Shown here: positions 58,155 through 64,000 of the stretch, one piece after another
How the letters are laid out: each line of letters opens with the position of its first letter
Position numbering within the stretch: position 1 is the first letter of the stretch
Origin: Toxorhynchites rutilus septentrionalis
Lineage: Eukaryota; Arthropoda; Insecta; Diptera; Culicidae
Length of the DNA: 64,000 nt
Assembly: GCF_029784135.1 (NCBI RefSeq)
Contig: NC_073745.1
Location: forward strand, 76,937,569-77,001,568
Direction: 5' to 3'
Program-made: the position numbers and the translations under genes
The notes under the pieces: generated by a model
What the model was told of the DNA's origin: nothing
What the model saw: the letters and a program-made list of their open reading frames with translations, nothing else
Database searches by the model: none

Positions 58155-58560
58155 CTAAAGTATACATAATACAACTAATACTAGTATACAACTAATTCCT
58201 TCCATTAAGCCAACCAAGACACTCAAGATGGAACCTTCTTCGGGACGGAATACTTTTGATAGCAACGGGAAGTTGGTTCCATAAAATAGTTGCTCGTACA
58301 ATGAAGGCATTGCGATAATGAGAAGTGTTGAAGTGCGGCAGACTAAAACTTCTGGTTCTTGTGTTCCTGAAAAGCTCGAATTTCTCAAACAGATACCGAG
58401 GGCCTTTGAGAACGATATTATAGGTTGCCAAACAATAACGGAGTTTAATAAAATCATAAAATGGGCAGCCATTCTTGAGAACCTCGATAAATTAAAAACC
58501 CATCGGACACTGCAGTTCACAGCTCGACAAAAATGCGGTAACATACTGAATACTCAAAAA
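58155..58560 (-). pseudogene. Non-LTR retrotransposon ORF2 tail
   Basis: A minus frame (58192-58431 and its upstream continuation) reads FELFRNTRTRSFSLPHFNTS and SHYRNAFIVRATILWNQLP, then FHLECLGWL. The pattern TR...F..P......NSF..R....WN.LP closes many non-LTR ORF2 proteins. A shifted frame upstream (to about 58560) continues the similarity. Catalytic domains are absent. The fragment is the 3' end of a 5'-truncated copy of uncertain clade. Confidence 0.65.
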
Positions 58561-59220
58561 TTCTAGTGCTCTATAGTAGTCCTTCGTTATTTTCGTAGAA
58601 TTAATTTACTTCAGATGTTCCTCTCGACGAGCCTGATTCGAATTACATGTGTTGACTTTATTTATCAACGTTTATGAAAAAGTGTTGCGGTATTTTCTAT
58701 TTCATAAAACTCGAATTGGGTTGTATCTTTGATATAATATAATATAAACTCGCGAATTGAGCGGAACGTGATCAAATTTCTGTGTTTTGTTCAGTACCGG
58801 AAACTAGAATACTGCGGCGGGAATTCAATACAATGGAATAAGAGCCTAACGCCTAAAGCCTAACGAAAAAACAGCAAGCGATAAACATGAGTATAGCCTT
58901 AACGGTTGCCGTTTTATACTCGTATGGTACTATTGAGTGGTTTGAAATATTTCACGGATGGAATCTGGTACAGGGATAATCCGATTCTTCGAGACCTAAC
59001 AGACATTTTATCTTTAGAATGAAGTGTTTATCATACTATTTCGTTCAGTTTTCGAAAGTTTGAACTTACACCCCAGTATAGAAACGAAAGACGTAGTTCA
59101 CGTCAAAATAGCAATCATATTTGTCCATCTTATCAAATGATGTCTAGTTATTCGTTTTTTATGTCAAAGTTTAAACACAATTTACTCAGAGTGCTTTTTT
59201 CGAGGAACTAGAAATCAAAT
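58561..59220. other. Spacer with a dispersed repeat
   Basis: The part at 59003-59105 matches 22434-22590 but lacks its central part, and ends in a damaged copy of the palindromic motif (GACGTAGTTCACGTCA, about 59090-59105). Confidence 0.45.
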
Positions 59221-60690
59221 CCATTTTTTTTATTTCATGGAACATTTAGCGCAGCCCTTACTACGACAACGATTGCAGCATCGCTCCTGCGCATGTCCAC
59301 CGATAACAGAATGCAATTGACCGAGTTTTCCTGGAATCGAAACACAACACACACATCCTGAGCATCCTGCTTGCCTGGTGCCGGAAAATTCTATCCCTCA
59401 CCAAGAAATTGATAAAAAAGTGCTACACTTGGGGGTGGTTTTTCCAGCCATCGTGGAAAACTTACTCGCGCGCTCCAGTTCGAATATCTCAGCACATTCC
59501 TTCTCCCCTGCTGAGAATGGAAAAATGGCGCCATGACCTTCTAATAAAATATGTCTCACATCCACGCTAAACAAGACTCGGCCCTTGGAGTAAGGACTGT
59601 CAAATGAACAGCGAACCCATGTGGAGAGTTTCCCACTGCCGCTTGGGCCGACATCCATTAGCACGCACCACCTTTCTCTCAACATACGGACACATTAAGA
59701 TTCTCTCCGTTGCGTGTAGGAGCGCGCAGTACACACTTTCCCCTTAATTTTACTTTTTATCATAACTACCCCAGCGCAGAATGCGAGGGAGCGCGAAGGA
59801 ACCGAATTTAAATTTTGCGCCGTGGAAAGTCGGTTTAAAAATTGGGCTTCCCGGGTCGACCACAGCTCATTATCGGATGCTTAATGAGATGGACACCAGG
59901 CGACCATGGCCGGCGAGTGGTGCCGTCCGTCGAGCTGGTCAGCAAAATTTTCGATGGCCGAATTATTCCTCAGCGGGTCATGAAAAATCGATCAATATTT
60001 TCGAGCTGGTGCCACCGGGAAGTAGCCGAGGCTACGTTGAATTTTCATTTTGACCGTAGTCATTTTCACGTGGCTCGAATCTTCGTATAACGCTCGCTAA
60101 TTTCCCCTATATTCGTGTCCCCTCTCGCACTACGCCACGCAAGGATAATTCCGTCGCCGATTAAGATATTCAGCGTGATTATTCTCATTCCGAGCCCGGG
60201 TTGCTTTCTCTCCGCAGGAGTGTTGAGTGCACGCGAAGGGGAGAGTCTCGTTGTTTTCTTCTCTGAAGCCTCGGAAATAGCAGTACGACCAGCTATACGC
60301 AGGCAGCATACGCTCCTGATTTTTACTGTCAATCGAAAGGTACTCATTTTCCTACGAAGTCATCTCGGCAAGCTAAATGATTCTCGGCTATGGAAATGAC
60401 TTGGCTGGCTCACGTGCCACCATGACATCTTTAGCCGGACGAATGAGACCGTGTGAGCGAGGGAGACGCATATAAAGGCGATTAGTTTTTGTCCTGGCGA
60501 TTTGAGGATGTTAATCAGAATTGGAACAGGCTGGCAGGTTTGTGTAGGGGCGCACTGTCGCAAAGGGCGAAATCACCAGGGCGCATGCCTCAGATTTTAT
60601 CAATGAACAGCGTGGGTGTATTGGTGTGCGATCGATAGTAGATATGACGTCACCGAAAGTCATCACTGCCAGAGCGTCATGAATGCCATA
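59221..60690. other. Unique GC-richer island, no gene proven
   Basis: Overlapping frames (59398-59685 minus, 59781-60053 plus, 60115-60399 plus, 60066-60347 minus) have no recognised domain. There are no repeats shared with the rest of the window. At about 59770-60060 the sequence is CpG-rich without low complexity, as in conserved non-coding DNA. Confidence 0.35.
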
Positions 60691-61905
60691 CTGATGATAG
60701 CTATGTAAAATAGATTTATTGCAGGCTCAGTTTCTAGATAGAAGTCCGATCGATTGTCCTTGGGGTTGGTTCAAGGTTTGAATACCCTACTTTTGCTATT
60801 GACGGCTCGATTATTTCGCGTGTGGAATAATAATTTACTGATACTGTAGCGAAATGTGTCATATGCCTGTAAATATTTATGTATACTTGACGCGAGGCCC
60901 TTGCTGGGGAGAATTCAATACTTTGATTTACATCGGGGTTTGTTAAACTTTTCATAATCGATACTTGCACTATATTTTTTTGAAGCTGATAATATTCCTT
61001 TGAGTAGTGATTTAGAAAAAAATCAATAAGTATTCTTAAAATAAACACAAATTTTATTAACACTTATTTAATATCGAGTTGTTATCTTTCCAAATCTCAT
61101 TATCTTTATAACATATTTACAACTGAGGGGCTTGCAATGAAAGGGGTGTAGTGATTTGATCGATTTGTCTTCATTAACTTTTTCTTTAGTTAATAATTCA
61201 ACTGCAAAAATGTTCCAATTTGAATTTGCTATAGAATCCACTAGATGAGGCACTGACCTATCTTCGACATTGTCATGTGTTTGCAGCCAACTTATGACCA
61301 AAAGAGAGAGTCAATGTAAAGAAATCGATGATGTCTCTTAGACCCCTTTCATGTTGAGCCCCTCAACTGTAATATTTTGTATCAGATATTTTTTATTTCT
61401 CTCTCTTCAATGAATACATGAATAATATACTTTCCTTCTTCCTTGATATATCTTCCGACATTCGGTAAAACTCATTTTGTGACATTAAGAACTTACCAAC
61501 ATTATATTTTCTTATCTGTAGATTTTGTTGTAATAATTTAGAACATTTTTCCAAATTCCTCTTATGTATCGGACTCATCTAATACTAAGGATTTTCCATC
61601 AAATTTGGCATCAATCAATGTTTAAGACTAGTTAATATTATTCTAATTGAAGATGGATACATTCACTTCACCAACAATTTCACCATATGCAGCAACGATT
61701 ATACCGCCAATATCGCCAACTTATTTTTTTCAATAACTGTATTTTTATTCAATTAAATTTTGCTTACAACATAAACTATCCTTACAATCTAAGTCCTTAG
61801 CGATTTGCCTCTCAACTTTGTTACTACTGACTATTTTTTGAAAATTAATTTCTAATTTTAACGTTTACGAGCAAAGGGAGACAGATCATTGCAATGTTCC
61901 AATTA
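60691..61905. other. AT-rich spacer, no gene recognised
   Basis: A 109-residue minus frame (60734-61063) and a 77-residue one (61068-61301) lie head to tail with no known domain. Confidence 0.3.
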
Positions 61906-61909
61906 TTAA

Positions 61910-62114
61910 CCCGTTTTATGCCAAGCGTTCGAAAAAGCGAACAGCAACTACAATAATTTTTCATTGCTTTGGAAAGCAATTGGTATCACTACCTACTATC
62001 AACTTCATCCAAATTGGTATCACTTTATTGGCCATAGAACTCGGTTGAAAGCAACTATGTGCGGAAAGTACATAACCTCACACAACCTAACAAAATGGGT
62101 TGGTCGTTAATGGG
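61910..62114. mobile_element. Short piggyBac-type MITE flanked by TTAA
   Basis: TTAA flanks the 205-bp segment at 61906-61909 and 62115-62118. The ends are CCCGTTTTATGCC on the left and CCCATTAACGACC read inward from the right. This pattern resembles that of 1536-1926, though the interior differs. Confidence 0.5.
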
Positions 62115-62118
62115 TTAA

Positions 62119-63474
62119 GGCTATCCTACCTACTTACTTACGTCAACCTATCCGTGGCCATCTCGCTCGATGCGTTATGGTGTTTTTTCTAGTCCGTGAT
62201 AGAGAAACTCTATGCAGAAATGTATGAGAAAAACAGCGTCATTTTAACAAAATTAACTGTTGACAAATTAATATTTTTCTGTATTGTAATAGATTGTTAG
62301 GGAGTGCTCAAATCGATTCTTTCAAAATACTCGGAAACCTATCAATAATTAACTGAACAATGAGCACCCAAAACTGGACAATTTTTCATGACGCGACCTA
62401 TTTTTAGTTTTTCTATTTATATTAAGCCATCAAGGCTTCCAAAAATAATATCCTGAGTATTTTTACATACCAAAAAAAATTGAAAAAATGGTGTCCAAGA
62501 CACGACCGCATCGTTGACATAGGACTACGAAATTATTCCGACGAGAACAAGTATTATAGGAACTCCAGAAAAATAAAAACCTCTTTAGTGCCAATATTTG
62601 AGAACACTCACAAGGACCGAGCAACGAATGTCTGTACTGAATGAAGGGTGTGAACAATTCGTGAAGAAATAAGGCGCCAACTTAAGCAGATTGTTAAATC
62701 AATAAATCAAGTCTGCATTAACATGTATTGTTGATCGTTCGCCGTCTACAGCGAAAAACTAAACTCATTGAATATCCAAGTACACCCAAACTAGCGTTGA
62801 CAGAAACATTTCATCTTCAGTAGAAAAATGCTTTTTCGTGTTTTGAAGGGTGAAATGAGCAAATAAAAGCATCTGCTTCAGAATTAGTCATATGTCGAAA
62901 TGTTTGTCTATATTGCCAATATAGGTAATGCATCTATTTCTCCAGACACTCACACGCACACACACACACACTTCAACCATGCAGTTTGACATCAAAATAC
63001 TCTGCTTCCTCGCTGAAGAATGTATGTTTTTCGCAAATTCGAGTTTGATAACTCTTTTCTGCTTTGCGTTAATGGAAGCTTCAGTACAAGTTTTGCACTA
63101 TGCTTGCTTTGTGCATATTCTGAAGGTGCATTCTGGAACAAAAAAATAGCACATCCGCTCGACGCAGTAGCAAATTTGAAAAGAGAGTGGCTATTGTTTG
63201 GTGGCTATATAGCGGCTTTGAACTTTTATAACGGCTTTAAACTTTTGCAATTCGTTCGCCTCTAGCCTTGAGCAAGGTTCTTCTGGAGAACTAACGCTAA
63301 ACTATAACTTTCGGCCTTGAGAAAGGTATTTGGGGAGCCTCGCCACCGCTGCCGTCCGATCTCTAGCTGAATTATAAATTAATCGTGAATGAAGCGTTTA
63401 TATTGTGTTTCACTAGCATCATTGTTCCACACGACACGACACGTATAACACGACAAACATATTTAAATAGCCTA
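62119..63474. other. Spacer with motif copy and (CA)n
   Basis: TGACATAGGACTACG at 62515-62529, preceded by GACACGACCGCA, matches the context at 14455-14480. A (CA)n run lies at 62948-62970. CCTTGAGAAAGGT lies at about 63313. No gene is recognised. Confidence 0.4.
62948..62970. repeat. (CA)n microsatellite
   Basis: About eleven CA dinucleotides with one interruption (CACGCACACACACACAC). Confidence 0.85.
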
Positions 63475-63873
63475 TCTGTATATATGAAAGAGAGTTTCCC
63501 ACGTACGTATAACTCATCATCACGGGAGAACGGCTGATCAGATCTAAGTCGTCCATATATTTCGTGAGTTTATCTTCACCCAAATTAGAATGATAGAGTA
63601 CTTTGGAAAATATTTGAGATGATTGGAAAAATTCGAAAAAATTGACTATGCATATATTTATATATAAGAAGGATATTTAAAATAAAAAGGGAAAATTCGA
63701 AAATAAGAGATACGCATATGTATGTTTCGCTGTGAAAATCATCATTTAGCTCAATTTTACAGATCTGAACGATTAGATACAAACTCTCTTGAGGTATATT
63801 CGTTATTTTTATCAACCAAAATATTCTCTGGCAATACATTATATGGCAGGACAACGTTTGCCGGGTCAGCTAG
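63475..63873 (+). mobile_element. Helitron-like element, short copy
   Basis: The 3' end reads GGACAACGTTTGCCGGGTCAGCTAG, here split as ACAACGTTTGCC and GGGTCAGCTAG, followed by T. A TCTGTATATATG after an A at 63475 is a candidate start. The interior is AT-rich and non-coding. The 3' end is shared with the other copies; the 5' limit is tentative. Confidence 0.5.
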
Positions 63874-64000
63874 TTTACTATAAAAAAGACAATAACTTAT
63901 TCTTCTTCTTCTATTTTATACTTCTGTTTTATATGGAAAAATAAAAAAATTAAAAAATATATTTTGGGTTGGGGAAAAAGAAATGTCGTATATTGTCAAT
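63874..64000. other. AT-rich end of the window
   Basis: A TTCTTCTTCTTC tract and A/T runs only. Confidence 0.4.

Overview
This window looks like a stretch of insect nuclear DNA, most likely from a culicine mosquito (Aedes type). The inference rests on mobile-element content: DD37E mariner/Tc1-like transposases (a group described from mosquitoes), tRNA-derived SINEs, I/LOA-like non-LTR retrotransposons with an RNase H domain, Tc1, mariner, pogo-like and piggyBac-like ends, and several Helitron-like repeats. The DNA is AT-rich. I find no host protein gene, rRNA or functional tRNA that I can support. Almost every recognisable coding segment is a decayed piece of a transposable element.

Layout. 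1-1.5 kb: unique DNA. 1.5-6.4 kb: a piggyBac-type MITE, then a long inverted-repeat (foldback-like) element holding (TA)n and tandem repeats. 7.3-9.6 kb: a Helitron-like element carrying an old SINE. 10.1-11.5 kb: a GC-richer unique island. 12.0-13.9 kb: a degraded Tc1 element whose middle is replaced by foreign DNA with a probable Pao/BEL gag remnant. 14.0-18.7 kb: a SINE, two pogo-like copies, a ~117-bp array, a solo LTR and another SINE. 18.9-22.2 kb: the 3' part of a non-LTR retrotransposon joined to a duplicated block of ~195-bp units. 22.7-23.1 kb: a mariner deletion derivative. 23.6-26.3 kb: a unique island. 26.4-27.5 kb: a non-autonomous DNA element with subterminal repeats. 27.6-32.7 kb: two non-LTR retrotransposons, one interrupted by a SINE. 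33.4-35.7 kb: a unique island.

35.9-39.7 kb: a four-level nest (foldback-like repeat, then Helitron-like, then DD37E mariner, then SINE) whose order of insertion can be read from the target duplications. 40-41.5 kb: a Helitron-like end and a second, older DD37E pseudogene. 41.5-46 kb: mostly unplaced AT-rich DNA with short dispersed repeats. 46.1-47.9 and 53.5-54.9 kb: Helitron-like elements built of ~140-bp internal units. 48.4-51.1 kb: unique islands. 52.4-52.9 kb: a minisatellite. 56.4-57.8 kb: a ~117-bp array shared with 16 kb and a strong 120-bp-arm hairpin. 58.2-58.5 kb: a non-LTR tail. 59.2-60.7 kb: a unique island. 61.9-62.1 kb: a second piggyBac-type MITE. 63.5-63.9 kb: a Helitron-like end.

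The repeat-poor, GC-richer islands alternate with AT-rich, repeat-packed stretches. This fits intergenic or large-intron DNA in which some segments have resisted insertion. No functional gene system is apparent. The interest lies in the nested insertions, chimeric relics and recurring short motifs.
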